Of a DNA stretch of 64,000 nucleotides, positions 45,645 to 55,254 are shown one piece after another. How positions within the stretch are numbered: the first letter of the stretch is position 1; each line of letters begins with the position of its first letter. Where the stretch lies: positions 62,001-126,000 of the forward strand of contig JACKDL010000009.1 of assembly GCA_020633555.1 (NCBI GenBank). Direction: 5' to 3'. Below the pieces are notes generated by a model, which saw only the letters and a program-made list of their open reading frames with translations, had not been told where the DNA came from and made no database searches. The stretch is from Myxococcales bacterium (GTDB lineage: Bacteria; Myxococcota_A; Bradymonadia; UBA7976; UBA1532). A program made the translations under genes and the position numbers.

Positions 45645-47287
45645 GCGCAGCGACCCCGCGCGCCGTCGGGCGGACCGTGGCGCTGGATCTGGCCCTGGTG
45701 CTGGCCTTCTCGGCCTTGGCCGTGTGGCTGCGCTGGCCGGCCCTGTTCACCGAGGGTTTCCACAACGAGGACGCCGCCGGCATCACCTACAACGCCGATC
45801 TGCTGCGGCAAGGGCTGCTGCCCTACGTGGCCGACCTGGAGCTGAAGGCGCCGGGCAGCTACTGGCTGAGCCACTGGGCGTGGGCCCTGTTCGGCCGCTC
45901 GCTGGTGGTGCTGAACCGGGTGGCTTGCGCCTGGGCGGTGCTGGCGGGGGCCGGCGTGTTCGTCACCGCCCGGGCGCTGTACGGCACGCGCCGATCGGCG
46001 GGCCTGGCGCTGGCGCTGTACACGGTGGCCGCGCCCATCACCGACAGCATCGACATCAACTACGGCGCCTGGATGATCGCGCCCTACGTGTGGGCCACGG
46101 CCTTCTATGTGCTGGGCATGAAGCGCGGCGCGTGGGGCTGGCTGCTGGCCAGCGGGGCCACCCTGGCGGTGGCGGGGCTGATGAAGCGGCAGGGCGGCCT
46201 GCTGTTCGTGCTGTTCGCCGCGGGGCTGCTGGCGGCCTGGTGGCGGGCCCGCGGCACGCCCGAGGGGGCGCGGCGCTGGCGGGCAGGCTGGGCCTTCGCC
46301 GGCGGGCTGGCCCTGGGCTTCGCGCCCATCGCGCTGCGCTACGCGGCGGCGGGGGAGCTCACCGCCCTCATCGACCACTACGCCTTCTCGAAGGGCGGCT
46401 GGCGCTACGTGCAGGGCGAGCTGACCTGGGCCGATCGCTGGCCGCGGCTGTGGGACGGGGTGCTGGGCTTCGGCGAGTACGTGGCCGGGCCCACGCTGCT
46501 GGCGGCGGGGGCGACGCTGGGCGGCCTGCTGCGGCGGCAGCGGCCGGGGCCCGTGGCGATCCTGCTGGCCGGGCACTTCGCGGTCAGCTTCCTGGGGGCC
46601 GCCCTGGGCTTCCGGTTCTTCAAGAGCTACTACCTGCAGCTCCTGCCGGCCCTGGTGTGGATCGCCGCCCACCCGGCGGGGGTGCTGGGGCTGCTGGAGC
46701 GCGCGGCGTGGGTGCGCGGGGCGCGGCGGCTGCCCACGGCGCTGGTGGCGGCCGGGCTGCTGGCGGGCGCCTGGCCCGCCGCCCGCAAGGATCACCAGCA
46801 GCTCGACCTGATCCGCAAGATGCGCCAGCACCCACGCGACCACGAGGCGCAACGGGTGGCCCGGGTGATCCGGGCGAACGCAGGGCCCGAGGACACGGTG
46901 TGGGTGTGGGGGCGCTGGGCCTGGCCGGTGTACTTCCACGCCGATCAGCGAGCGCCCACCCGCATGTACAAGGTGCTGGGCATCGTCACCACCAACCTGA
47001 CGAACACCTGGCGGCGGCCCACCAAGCAGACCACCTTCGTGCAGCGGGGGCCCGCGGCCGACAAGCTCATCGCCGATCTGCAGGCGGGGCGACCGGCCTT
47101 CATCGCGGTGTCGCGCAACGAGGACTATCGGCAGTTCGAGGGGTTCAAGCGCCTCTTGCAGACCGACTACCAGCGGGTGCCCCATCTGACGATGCGGCAG
47201 TTCGTGCTCTACCACCGCAAGGACCACCCGCTGGTGAAGCCGCCCCGGCCGAACCCCGGGCGGCGCCCCAAGCCCCGCAAGAGGTGA
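45641..47287 (+). CDS. Family-39-like membrane glycosyltransferase
   Basis: A 548-residue protein with about eleven membrane helices, of the ArnT/PMT-like type that transfers sugars from polyprenyl carriers on the outer face of the inner membrane. The first loop has WPALFTEGFHNEDAAGITYN, with the acidic ED pair near the end of helix 1, and the second loop has LELKAPGSYWLSHWAWALFG, similar to the K-P-P motif region. A soluble C-terminal part (about residues 390-530) is followed by a Pro/Arg/Lys tail. The TTG at 45641 overlaps the upstream stop and has AAGG 9 nt ahead; GTG at 45677 is an alternative. Confidence 0.75.
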   Translation: MSAATPRAVGRTVALDLALVLAFSALAVWLRWPALFTEGFHNEDAAGITYNADLLRQGLLPYVADLELKAPGSYWLSHWAWALFGRSLVVLNRVACAWAVLAGAGVFVTARALYGTRRSAGLALALYTVAAPITDSIDINYGAWMIAPYVWATAFYVLGMKRGAWGWLLASGATLAVAGLMKRQGGLLFVLFAAGLLAAWWRARGTPEGARRWRAGWAFAGGLALGFAPIALRYAAAGELTALIDHYAFSKGGWRYVQGELTWADRWPRLWDGVLGFGEYVAGPTLLAAGATLGGLLRRQRPGPVAILLAGHFAVSFLGAALGFRFFKSYYLQLLPALVWIAAHPAGVLGLLERAAWVRGARRLPTALVAAGLLAGAWPAARKDHQQLDLIRKMRQHPRDHEAQRVARVIRANAGPEDTVWVWGRWAWPVYFHADQRAPTRMYKVLGIVTTNLTNTWRRPTKQTTFVQRGPAADKLIADLQAGRPAFIAVSRNEDYRQFEGFKRLLQTDYQRVPHLTMRQFVLYHRKDHPLVKPPRPNPGRRPKPRKR

Positions 47288-47291
47288 CGTG

Positions 47292-49385
47292 ATGCAGCAC
47301 CCCTTCGACGTCCCGCTGGTCACCGCCGCCCTGGCGCGCACCGGGCTGTTCGACGCCCTGGACGCCCAGGCCGTGGACACGCTGCTGAGCCACTGCGAGA
47401 TCCGCCTGTGCCCCCCTGGCGAGGTGGTGCTGCACGAGGGGCAGCCCGGGGACGCGCTGTATGTGGTGCTCGAGGGCGCCTTGCAGGTGTTCCGCGATCT
47501 GGCCCGCAGCGAGGTGGTGCTGGCCCGGGTGCCCAAGGGCGGCCACGTGGGCGAGCAGGCCCTGCTGCCCGGCGGGGCCCGGCGGCGCACCGCCAGCGTG
47601 CGGGCGGCGGCGCCCACGGTGCTGCTGCGGCTGCCCCGCGAGCCCTTCCTGGAGGTCGTGGCCCGCAGCGAGGGCCTGGCGGCCCAGCTCCGCGACGCGG
47701 GCCGCGCCCAGCTCCTGGATCGGGTGGCCGAGCACGGGGCGCTGGCCCGGGCCCTCACCGCCGAGCCCGACTTCGAGGACGCCTTCGCCGAGGTGGAGCG
47801 CGCGGTGGGCGAGAAGCTCATCGTCGAGGGCGCCCCGGCCGACGCGCTGTACCTGATCACCAAGGGCTTCGCCGAGGTGTACCGCGGCGAGGGCGCCGGC
47901 CGGGTGCGGCTGGCCCGGCTGAGCCCGGGGCAGTGCGTGGGCGAGCTGGGGCTGGTGCACCGGCGGCCGCGGGCGGCTTCGGTGGTGGCGTTGAGCCGGC
48001 TGCAGGCCCTGCGCATCGACGGCGACTGGTTCACCCGCCGCTACGCGGCGTCCCCTGCCCTGCGCGCCTGGATCGGCACCCTGGAGAGCGCCTACCGCCT
48101 GGCGGATCGTGGCTTCGTGACCACCCACGGCGGCTCCTGGGTGGGCCGCGACACCCTGACGAGCGTGTACCACCTGCCCCAGGGCCGGCAGGTCACCGTC
48201 ACCCAGGTGGTGGGCGAGGCGGTGGTGGACGCGCAGACCGCCAGCGCGGTGCCCGATCAGACGCTGGTGCACGAGCGCGAGGGGGCCCGACGCACGCTGA
48301 TGCTCCAGGGCGACCGCCTGGTGGGGCTGGACGCCATCGGCCCCTGGCCCGACCTGCCGGCGGTGATGGACCGCCTGCTGTCGGGCGCCCCGTTCGCGGC
48401 GCAGGACGCCGCGGACTTCCAGGCCACGGGCACCCTGCCCGCCGCGCGGAAGGTGGCGGATCCGGTGCTGTGCGCCTGCCTGTCGGTGCCCCACAGCGCC
48501 GTGCGCGGAGCCCTGCGAGGCGGCTGCAGCACCCTGAAGGCCCTGAAGGGCAAGACCGGCTGCGGCACGGTGTGCGGGGGCTGCGTGCCCGATCTGAAGG
48601 CGCTGCTGGCGGGCCGCGGCTTCGCGCCGGCGGCGCTGGAGCCGGGCGCGGAGCACGGGCCCGACGTGCGCACCTTCTTCCTGGGGGTCGAGGGCGGCGA
48701 GGCCCTGCCCGCAGCCCCCGGGCAGCACATCGAGGTGCGGGCCCACATCGGCGGCGATCCCGTCAAGCGCAGCTACCTGCTCACCGGCTGGCGGGACGCG
48801 GGCTACGAGATCACGGTGCGCCGCGAGCCCGAGGGCGCCTTCAGCGGCTGGTTGTTCGCCCAGCCCCCGGGCGTCACCGTCGAGGTCAGCCCACCCAGCG
48901 GCGACGCCCTGCTGCCACCGGGGGCCTGCGTGGCCTTCGTGGCCGGCGTGGGCGCCAACGCCGGCCTGGCGCTGGCTCGGGCGAGCGTCGAGGGGCGCCT
49001 GGCGGGGCCGCTGGTGGTGCACCAGAGCAGCCGCGCCGCCCCGGTGTTCGAGCAGGCGCTGGCCGAGCTGGACGTCGCAGGGCACCTGACGCTGACCCGC
49101 CGCACCACCGCCCGCGAGGGCCGGCTGGGCCCCGCCGACGTGGCCGCCGTGGTGAAGGCCGCGCCCGCCGGCGCCCACTTCGTGGTCTGTGGGCCGGGCA
49201 CCTACAACGCCGACGTCATCGCCGCCCTGCAGGCCGCCGGGGTCGAGGGGCGCCGCATCCAGCCGCTGGTGTTCGGCCACGCGGGCGGCCCGCCTGCGGG
49301 GGCCCCCGACGAGGACGCCTCGTGGGTGGACAGCCTGGCCGACATGGCCAAGGGCGCCTGGGTGCGCCTGCTGGGCCGCGGGTGA
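47292..49385 (+). CDS. Fusion of two cNMP-binding domains, BFD-like [2Fe-2S] domain and flavoreductase
   Basis: A 697-residue soluble protein. Residues about 15-140 and 150-265 are two cyclic-nucleotide-binding-type domains (PGEVVLHEGQPGDALYVVLE; VEGAPADALYLITKGFAEVY, SPGQCVGELGLVHRRPRAAS). Residues about 390-432 match a bacterioferritin-associated-ferredoxin-like cluster-binding domain (CACLSVPHSAV..., GCGTVCGGC). Residues about 450-670 look like a ferredoxin-reductase-type FAD/NAD(P)H module (PGQHIEVRAHIGGDPVKRSY, AGVGANAGLALA, FVVCGPGTYNADVIAALQAA). This suggests nucleotide-controlled electron transfer (inference). ATG at 47292 with AGAGGTGA; GTG at 47289 is possible. Its stop overlaps the TrkH start. 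Confidence 0.85.
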   Translation: MQHPFDVPLVTAALARTGLFDALDAQAVDTLLSHCEIRLCPPGEVVLHEGQPGDALYVVLEGALQVFRDLARSEVVLARVPKGGHVGEQALLPGGARRRTASVRAAAPTVLLRLPREPFLEVVARSEGLAAQLRDAGRAQLLDRVAEHGALARALTAEPDFEDAFAEVERAVGEKLIVEGAPADALYLITKGFAEVYRGEGAGRVRLARLSPGQCVGELGLVHRRPRAASVVALSRLQALRIDGDWFTRRYAASPALRAWIGTLESAYRLADRGFVTTHGGSWVGRDTLTSVYHLPQGRQVTVTQVVGEAVVDAQTASAVPDQTLVHEREGARRTLMLQGDRLVGLDAIGPWPDLPAVMDRLLSGAPFAAQDAADFQATGTLPAARKVADPVLCACLSVPHSAVRGALRGGCSTLKALKGKTGCGTVCGGCVPDLKALLAGRGFAPAALEPGAEHGPDVRTFFLGVEGGEALPAAPGQHIEVRAHIGGDPVKRSYLLTGWRDAGYEITVRREPEGAFSGWLFAQPPGVTVEVSPPSGDALLPPGACVAFVAGVGANAGLALARASVEGRLAGPLVVHQSSRAAPVFEQALAELDVAGHLTLTRRTTAREGRLGPADVAAVVKAAPAGAHFVVCGPGTYNADVIAALQAAGVEGRRIQPLVFGHAGGPPAGAPDEDASWVDSLADMAKGAWVRLLGRG

Positions 49386-51301
49386 CGGAGCGGCGCCTGG
49401 GGCCGGTGTTCGCGCTGGTCAGCGCGGGCGCCGCCACCGCCCTGCCGCCTGTCGGGCCGGCGTGGCTCCATGGGCTGCTGGTGCTGGGCCTGCTGGCGGG
49501 CCTCGCCATCCCCCGGTGGCCCCGACGGGCCCGCGCCGTGGTCACCCTGGCCGGCTGCGGCTGGTTGGTGGGGCGCGCCCTGGTGACCCCCGAGGCGCCC
49601 AGCCACGGCCTGGCCCTGGGGCTGGCCGGGGTGGCAGGGCTGGCCGTGATCTGGCCGCCAGGGGGCGGTCGGGCGCGCCGCTGGGTGCGCTTCGCGCCCG
49701 CCGCCGTGGGCGTGTTGGCCGTGTTCGAGGCCGTCGGCGGGCCCGCGGTGCCCCTCACCCTCACGCAGGGGGTGGGCCTGGCCGTGGCCCTGGCTGCGCC
49801 CCTCTGGTGGAGCGAGCGCGCCGACGACGCCCGGCTGCTGGGGGTGGCGGCGGCCCTGCTGCCCCCGGCGCTGGCGGTTTGGGGCCAACCCCTCACCCCC
49901 GGCTGGGCGGCAGCCTGCCTGGCGGCCCCGGCCCTGGCGGCCCCGGCCATCCGGCGGCCCCGCGAGGCCCTGGCGCCCCTGCTGGATCTGCTCATGGCCC
50001 ACCCCTCGCGGGCGATGGTGGTGGGCTTCCTCGCCCTCGGCGCGCTGGGCACCGGCCTGCTGCGGCTGCCCGCGAGCGCCCGGGCCGCGCCCATCGGCTG
50101 GCTGGACGCCGCCTTCACCGCCGTCAGCGCCTCGTGCGTGACGGGGCTGGCCGTGCTGGACACGCCCGTCGCTTTCTCGGGGGTGGGGCAGGTGGCGCTG
50201 CTGCTGCTGATCCAGGTGGGCGGCCTGGGGATCATGGTGTTCTCGGCCGCTGCCCTGGCCCTGCTCGGTCGCCGCTGGTCGGTGCGCTACGAGCGGGCCG
50301 CCGCCGAGCTGGTGGGCGCCGAGGATCGCGCCTCGCTGGGGGCTACGGTGCGGGTGGTGCTGTGGGTGACCGGCCTGACCGAGGGCCTGGGCGCGCTGGC
50401 GCTGTGGATCCTGTTCATGTGGGGGGGCGAGCCCGCGGGCTCGGCGGCCTGGCGGGCGCTGTTCACCTCGATCTCGGCCTTCTGCAACGCCGGCTTCGCG
50501 CTGCAGAGCGACAGCCTCGTGGGCTACGCCGGCCAGCCGGCGGTGCTGGCGGTGATCGCGCTGATCATCCTGGTCGGGGGCCTGGGGCCGCTGGTGGTGG
50601 TGGGCCTGCGGCGGCGGGGCCGGCCGGGCCCACGCCCGCTGGCGCACCGCCTGGTGCTGTGGACCACCGCTGCCCTGCTGGTGGGCCCGGCGCTGGCCAT
50701 CGCTGCTTTCGAGTGGTCGGGCACGCTGGCGGGCATGGGCCCGGTGGACAAGATCGCCAACGCCGTCTTCCAGTCGGTGACTTTGCGCACGGCGGGCTTC
50801 AACTCCATCGACCTGGCCGCGGTGCACCCGGCCACCTGGCTGCTGATGGTGGGGGTGATGTTCGTGGGCGGCAGCCCCGGCTCCACCGCCGGCGGCATGA
50901 AGACCACCACCCTGGCGGTGCTGGCGGTGGGCCTGTACGCGGTGGTGCGCGGCCGGCCGCGGCCCGAGGTGTTCGGGCGCACCGTGCCCACCGACGTGGT
51001 GCTGCGGGCCCTGGCGGTGGCGGTGGTGGGCCTGCTGACGGTGGCGGTGACCCTGTTCGGCATCCTGCTCACCCAACCCATCCCGCTGGACGCGGCCGCG
51101 TTCGAGGTGGTGAGCGCCGTGGCCACCGTGGGGCTGTCCACCGGCGGCACCGCGGCCCTGGACGCTGTGGGCAAGGTGCTGATCATCGGCGCCATGTTTG
51201 CCGGCCGGGTGGGGCCCCTGACCTTGTTCGTGTTCCTGGCGTCGCGCCCCGACGGGCCGCCGCGCCGCCGCTACCCCGAAGAGTCGGTCCCGGTGGGCTG
51301 A
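49382..51301 (+). CDS. trkH: TrkH/KtrB-family potassium channel subunit
   Basis: A 639-residue K+ transporter of the Trk/Ktr/HKT superfamily. All four selectivity-filter loops are visible: SASCVTGLAV (about residue 247), SAFCNAGFAL (about 365), TLRTAGFNSI (about 467) and ATVGLSTGG (about 581), plus the gating segment MFVGGSPGSTAGGMKTTT. About 200 N-terminal residues form extra hydrophobic helices before the transporter core (which starts at LMAHPSRAMVVG), longer than in standard KtrB. GTG start overlapping the previous stop (GTGA). The trkA gene follows after 13 nt, so the two form one uptake system. Confidence 0.93.
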   Translation: MTERRLGPVFALVSAGAATALPPVGPAWLHGLLVLGLLAGLAIPRWPRRARAVVTLAGCGWLVGRALVTPEAPSHGLALGLAGVAGLAVIWPPGGGRARRWVRFAPAAVGVLAVFEAVGGPAVPLTLTQGVGLAVALAAPLWWSERADDARLLGVAAALLPPALAVWGQPLTPGWAAACLAAPALAAPAIRRPREALAPLLDLLMAHPSRAMVVGFLALGALGTGLLRLPASARAAPIGWLDAAFTAVSASCVTGLAVLDTPVAFSGVGQVALLLLIQVGGLGIMVFSAAALALLGRRWSVRYERAAAELVGAEDRASLGATVRVVLWVTGLTEGLGALALWILFMWGGEPAGSAAWRALFTSISAFCNAGFALQSDSLVGYAGQPAVLAVIALIILVGGLGPLVVVGLRRRGRPGPRPLAHRLVLWTTAALLVGPALAIAAFEWSGTLAGMGPVDKIANAVFQSVTLRTAGFNSIDLAAVHPATWLLMVGVMFVGGSPGSTAGGMKTTTLAVLAVGLYAVVRGRPRPEVFGRTVPTDVVLRALAVAVVGLLTVAVTLFGILLTQPIPLDAAAFEVVSAVATVGLSTGGTAALDAVGKVLIIGAMFAGRVGPLTLFVFLASRPDGPPRRRYPEESVPVG

Positions 51302-51314
51302 CAGGAGGCGACTT

Positions 51315-51980
51315 GTGGCGAAGCAGGTGTTGGTGGTGGGCCTGGGGCGGTTCGGGCGCGCACTGGCCCGGGCGCTGACCCGGCAGGGGTGCGAGGTGCT
51401 GGCGGTGGACACCCACGGCCCGTCCGTGGACGAGGTGGCGGGCGACGTGGCCCAGGCCATGCGCCTGGACGGCGCCGACGAGGCCGCCTTGGCTGCCCTG
51501 GCGCCCGCCGAGCGCGACCTGTGCGTGTGCGCCATCGGCGACGCCAACCGCGAGGCGTCCATCATCGTCACCGCCCTGCTCAAACAGATGGGCGCCCGCC
51601 ACCTGGTGGCCCGAGCCACCGACGCGGTGCACGCCCGGGTGCTGCGGGCCGTGGGCGCCGATGAGATCGTCGCCCCGGAGCAGAGCTTCGGCGAGCGGCT
51701 GGCCCTGAAGCTGGCCTGGCGCCGGGTGGTGAACGTCTTCGCCCTCGAGGGCGACCTGCTCCTGACCGAGTGGGCCTCCCCGCCGGCGCTGTGGGGCCGC
51801 ACCCTGGCCGAGCTGGACCTGCCCCGGCGCCACGCGGTGACCGTGGCCGCGGTGCTGGACCCCGGCGCCGACGCGGTGGGGGCCCGGGTGCCCGATCCGC
51901 AGCAGCCCCTCGCCGAGGGCGCCCTGCTGATGCTGGTGGGCCGCGAGGCTGACGTGCGCCGGCTCACCGAGGCCTACTGA
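51315..51980 (+). CDS. trkA: TrkA/KtrA regulatory subunit of potassium uptake
   Basis: A 221-residue RCK protein: an N-terminal Rossmann domain (VLVVGLGRFGRALARALTRQ, GxGxxG loop; acidic VLAVDTHG after strand 2; DLCVCAIGD; VARATDAVHARVLRAVGADE) that binds nucleotide, and a C-terminal RCK_C domain (about residues 135-220, ending EGALLMLVGREADV). This ring-forming subunit gates TrkH/KtrB. Start at GTG 51315 with AGGAGG (51303-51308). Length is that of KtrA-type single-RCK proteins rather than of double-length TrkA. Confidence 0.93.
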   Translation: MAKQVLVVGLGRFGRALARALTRQGCEVLAVDTHGPSVDEVAGDVAQAMRLDGADEAALAALAPAERDLCVCAIGDANREASIIVTALLKQMGARHLVARATDAVHARVLRAVGADEIVAPEQSFGERLALKLAWRRVVNVFALEGDLLLTEWASPPALWGRTLAELDLPRRHAVTVAAVLDPGADAVGARVPDPQQPLAEGALLMLVGREADVRRLTEAY

Positions 51981-51993
51981 TGGAGACCTGCTG

Positions 51994-52899
51994 ATGGCGT
52001 TGCGGCAGGAGGTGACCGTGGGCCTGGGCGGCCTGGTGCTGCTGCAGGTGGCGCTGGCGGTGCTGGCCATCGCGCTGCTCGGCCGCATGGGGCCGGCGGT
52101 GGCGCGGATCCTCGACGAGAACGTGCGCAGCGAGGCGGCGGTGGAGGCCATGCTGGGGGTGCTGGCCCGGCCCGCGCCGGCGGACGCGGCGGGCTTCCGG
52201 GCGGCCCTGGCGGACGCCCGGGCCAACGTCACCGAGGCGGGCGAGCGGCCCCTGCTCGACACGGTGACGCGGCACGCCGACGGGGCCCTGGCGGGCGATC
52301 CGGGCGCGCGGCGGGCCGCCGTGGAGGCGCTGCAGGCCCTGGGCACCTTGAACCGCGACTCCATGGCCCGCGCCGACGCAGAGGCGCAGCGCCTGGCCCT
52401 GGGCGGCGCCTGGGGCGCGGCCATTCTCGGCACGTTGGCGCTGGGGCTGGCCATCCTGTTCGCCCGCCGGCTCACCGCCCGGCTGGAGCGACCGCTGGCC
52501 ACCCTGCTGCACGCCCTGTCGGCCCATCAGGCCGGGCACCACACCGTGCGCTGCCCGCCCACCCCCGGCCCCGCGGAGTTGCAGGCGGTGGGCCGCCACA
52601 TCAACCGGCTGCTGGACGCCGCCAAGGCGCCCGCGGCGCGGGGCGCTGAACGCCGCCCCGATCTGCACCGCGCGCTGGGATGGCTGCTGGACCGACAGGG
52701 GGGCGCCTGCCTCCTGGAGGGCGCCGACGGGGAGCGGCTGGCCATGAGCGCCGCCGCCCTGGCCGATCCGCCGAGCGCTGAGGCCCTGGCGGGCTGGGCA
52801 CGCGAGCCCATCCCCGGCACCGGCCTGGCGCTGCGCCGGGCCCCCGGCGGCCCGGGCCCCGATCAGAAGTCCGCGGGCGCGTTGACCAGCGGCACGTAG
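51994..52899 (+). CDS. Membrane sensor-like protein with HAMP-type region
   Basis: A 301-residue protein: membrane helix 1 (about residues 10-32, LGGLVLLQVALAVLAIALLG), a helical periplasmic region (about 35-130), membrane helix 2 (about 135-160, WGAAILGTLALGLAILFARR), and a HAMP-like segment (LTARLERPLATLLHALSAHQ) continuing as a helix to about 215. The rest is a short Ala-rich region with no kinase, GGDEF or MCP signal. It looks like the input part of a two-component or chemotaxis-type receptor without output. The last 37 nt overlap the end of the convergent CocE-like gene. The link to potassium transport is positional only. Confidence 0.65.
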   Translation: MALRQEVTVGLGGLVLLQVALAVLAIALLGRMGPAVARILDENVRSEAAVEAMLGVLARPAPADAAGFRAALADARANVTEAGERPLLDTVTRHADGALAGDPGARRAAVEALQALGTLNRDSMARADAEAQRLALGGAWGAAILGTLALGLAILFARRLTARLERPLATLLHALSAHQAGHHTVRCPPTPGPAELQAVGRHINRLLDAAKAPAARGAERRPDLHRALGWLLDRQGGACLLEGADGERLAMSAAALADPPSAEALAGWAREPIPGTGLALRRAPGGPGPDQKSAGALTSGT

Positions 52900-55226
52900 G
52901 CCCGGCAGGGCTGGCCGCGCAGGGCGCTGCAGGCCGGGCGCTCGGTGGGCACGGCGACGCCCGGGATCACCGGCAGCACCACGCTGGAGGGGCGGGTCGC
53001 GTCGTGGCCGATGGTGTACGTGGGCGGGCCGTCGGGGAACTCGGTGAGGATGAAGCGCCAGTCCGCCTGGCTGTCCCCGGGGGTGTCCACCGAGATCCGC
53101 AGCCGGCTGCCGGCGTGGAAGACGTGGCCGAAGGGCATGAGCTCGACGCGCACCTCGGTCCACTCGTCGGGCACCAGCGGCGCCAGATCCTCGAGCCGGT
53201 GGCTCTTCACCGGCCGCAGCTCGGTGGCGTCATCGCGCAGGGCGCGGTGGCTGGCGCGCAGCCAGCCGTGCTGCACCAGGCCCTCCTGCCCGTCGGGGCG
53301 CACCTCGGTGAGCGACACCTCCAGATCGGCGTCGGCGGCGCTGCTGCGCAGCCACAGATCCACGCTGCCCGAGCCCACCATCACCACGTCCTCGGCCAGC
53401 GGGGCGCTCTCCCAGGCCAGGGCGTGGCCCTCGCGCAGGGGCGGCCAGGCCCAGTCGATGGGCAGGGCGTTGACGCTGCCGCTGGCCAGGGTGCCCCGGG
53501 CGCCGGCCTCGGGGTCGTGCTCGAACCGGCTGGCGGCCGCCCCCTGGGGCGGGGCGTCGCCCAGGGTGCCGTCGGGCTGCAGGTACCAGCGCAAGGCCCG
53601 GGTCTCGGGCAGCGGCCAGGCCGCGGCGGTCAGGGCGAAGGTGCCCTGGGGGGTGGCCTCGGGCAGCTCGGCGTCGGCCCCCGACTCGAAGATGATCTTG
53701 ATGGGCGGCTCGGCCTCGTAGGCCGCGCGGGCCGCCTCGAAGTCCTGGAAGTCGGCGAAGCGGTTGTCGGGCAGGGCCATCGAGGCGCCGTACACCTGCT
53801 CCATGAACAGCGGGGTCAGCGTCTCGGCCAGCGGGTCCAGCGCGGGCACTTCGCGGGCCACGTACAGGTCCAGGAAGGTCAGCCACTCCCGCAGCACCTG
53901 CGGCGAGAAGCCGTCGATGTGCACCCCGTTGGTGGCGGTCATGCGGAACACGGGCGCGCCCGTGAACTTGTCGCCCAGGGTGGCGAAGTGGGGCCCGGTC
54001 TGCTCGTCCTGCCACTGCCCCGTGAGGAACACCGGCACCTGGATCCGGTCGGCCCAGGCCGAGGGATCCACGGGCAGGCCCACCTCGTCGGAGTAGAACG
54101 GGTTGGCCAGGGCCTTCGCGGTGGCGTCCAGGCGCTGCCCGTGCAGCTTCTGGTTGTCCTCGCACACCGTATCGCCGGCCGCGACCACCTGCTCCACCCA
54201 GCGGTGCCCGTAGGGGGCCGCCCGGTCGAGCACCGCGTCGATCCAGGCCAGGGCGAAGCCGTCGTTGTAGATGCCCCCGGGCAGCAGGGTGCTCGACATG
54301 GTGTCGGCGATCACCGACATGGGCGCGATGGCCGCCAGGCTCGGCGGCTGCTCGGCGGCTACGAAGAGCTGGCTGATGCCCGGGAAGCTCAGCCCCACCA
54401 TGCCCACCTTGCCGTGCTTCACCCAGGGCTGGCGGGCCACTGTCTCGATGACGTCGTAGCCGTCGAGGAGCTGGGCCCGGTCGAAGTAGTCGTAGGCCCC
54501 GCCCGAGCAGCCGGTGCCGCGCATGTTCACGCCCACGGTGGCATAGCCCATGAGCCCCATGATGAGCGCCGACGGGGCGCTGGGGGCGTCGCACAGGATG
54601 GGGAAGCGGTTGCACAAAGTGTTCGCGGGCGGGCCCAGATCGCGACCGGGCTCCGAGGGGCTGTAGCCCGAGTAGTTCACCACGGTGGGGTACGGCCCGT
54701 CCTCGGCGGGGCCGGGCAAGGTCACGAAGACGCTCAGCCGGGTGCCGTCGCGCACGGTCAGGTAGCCGAAGCCGGGCTGCAGGGTCTGGCGGGCGTAGAA
54801 GGCCTCGTCGGGCCGCGACGCCGCCTCGCCCAGCACGACCAGCCCGTCCACCCGCGCCGCGGGCGTGTCGGCCAGCCGCAGGCTGTAGGTGCCCGGCGCC
54901 ACCTCGCGGAAAAGCAGGCTGCCCAGGGCGTCGGTCACGCCCTCGCGCACCACCGCGTCGGCGGTGTCCAGCACCTCCACGGCGGTCTCGGGCGGGGCGT
55001 CCCACAGCGCCAGGCGGTCCACCCCGGCGCGGGTCTGGAAGGGCGCGGCGGGGGGCTCGGCGTCGGGCGCGCCCCCGTCCTCGCCCGGGCCGGCGTCCGC
55101 CCCCAGGTCCAGCGGGGCGGCGTCGGCGGCCCCCCCGTCCAGCGCCGGGGCCGCAGGCCCGCCATCGTCGTCACAGCCCAGCGCCAGCAGCGCGAGCGCG
55201 CCCCACAGCCACCCGGTGATGCGCAT
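52863..55226 (-). CDS. CocE/NonD-family hydrolase lipoprotein (X-Pro dipeptidyl-peptidase-like)
   Basis: A 787-residue lipoprotein (lipobox LALGC, Cys about 18) with an Asp/Gly/Pro-rich linker, a small beta domain (GVDRLALWDAPPETAVEVLD), and an S15/CocE-type alpha/beta hydrolase: PTVVNYSGYSPSE, YATVGVNMRGTGCSGGAYDY, KVGMVGLSFPGISQLFVA (nucleophile Ser in GLSFPG) and TNGVHIDGFSPQVL. The C-terminal jelly-roll (VDLWLRSSAADADLEVSLTE, FHAGSRLRISVDTPG) is standard for this family. The ATG at 55226 with GGAGG 7 nt upstream sets the start. The substrate (ester, beta-lactam or peptide) cannot be predicted; location is likely the outer membrane or cell surface. Confidence 0.9.
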   Translation of the reverse strand: MRITGWLWGALALLALGCDDDGGPAAPALDGGAADAAPLDLGADAGPGEDGGAPDAEPPAAPFQTRAGVDRLALWDAPPETAVEVLDTADAVVREGVTDALGSLLFREVAPGTYSLRLADTPAARVDGLVVLGEAASRPDEAFYARQTLQPGFGYLTVRDGTRLSVFVTLPGPAEDGPYPTVVNYSGYSPSEPGRDLGPPANTLCNRFPILCDAPSAPSALIMGLMGYATVGVNMRGTGCSGGAYDYFDRAQLLDGYDVIETVARQPWVKHGKVGMVGLSFPGISQLFVAAEQPPSLAAIAPMSVIADTMSSTLLPGGIYNDGFALAWIDAVLDRAAPYGHRWVEQVVAAGDTVCEDNQKLHGQRLDATAKALANPFYSDEVGLPVDPSAWADRIQVPVFLTGQWQDEQTGPHFATLGDKFTGAPVFRMTATNGVHIDGFSPQVLREWLTFLDLYVAREVPALDPLAETLTPLFMEQVYGASMALPDNRFADFQDFEAARAAYEAEPPIKIIFESGADAELPEATPQGTFALTAAAWPLPETRALRWYLQPDGTLGDAPPQGAAASRFEHDPEAGARGTLASGSVNALPIDWAWPPLREGHALAWESAPLAEDVVMVGSGSVDLWLRSSAADADLEVSLTEVRPDGQEGLVQHGWLRASHRALRDDATELRPVKSHRLEDLAPLVPDEWTEVRVELMPFGHVFHAGSRLRISVDTPGDSQADWRFILTEFPDGPPTYTIGHDATRPSSVVLPVIPGVAVPTERPACSALRGQPCRAYVPLVNAPADF

Positions 55227-55254
55227 GTCCCGTCCTCCTGGGGTTGGTCTCAGA

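Noticed and set aside
43583..48034. 1,483-residue open frame antisense to the transporter, EI24 and glycosyltransferase genes
   Set aside because: Spans three well-supported plus-strand genes and is rich in Arg/Ser/Gln/His without any recognisable domain.
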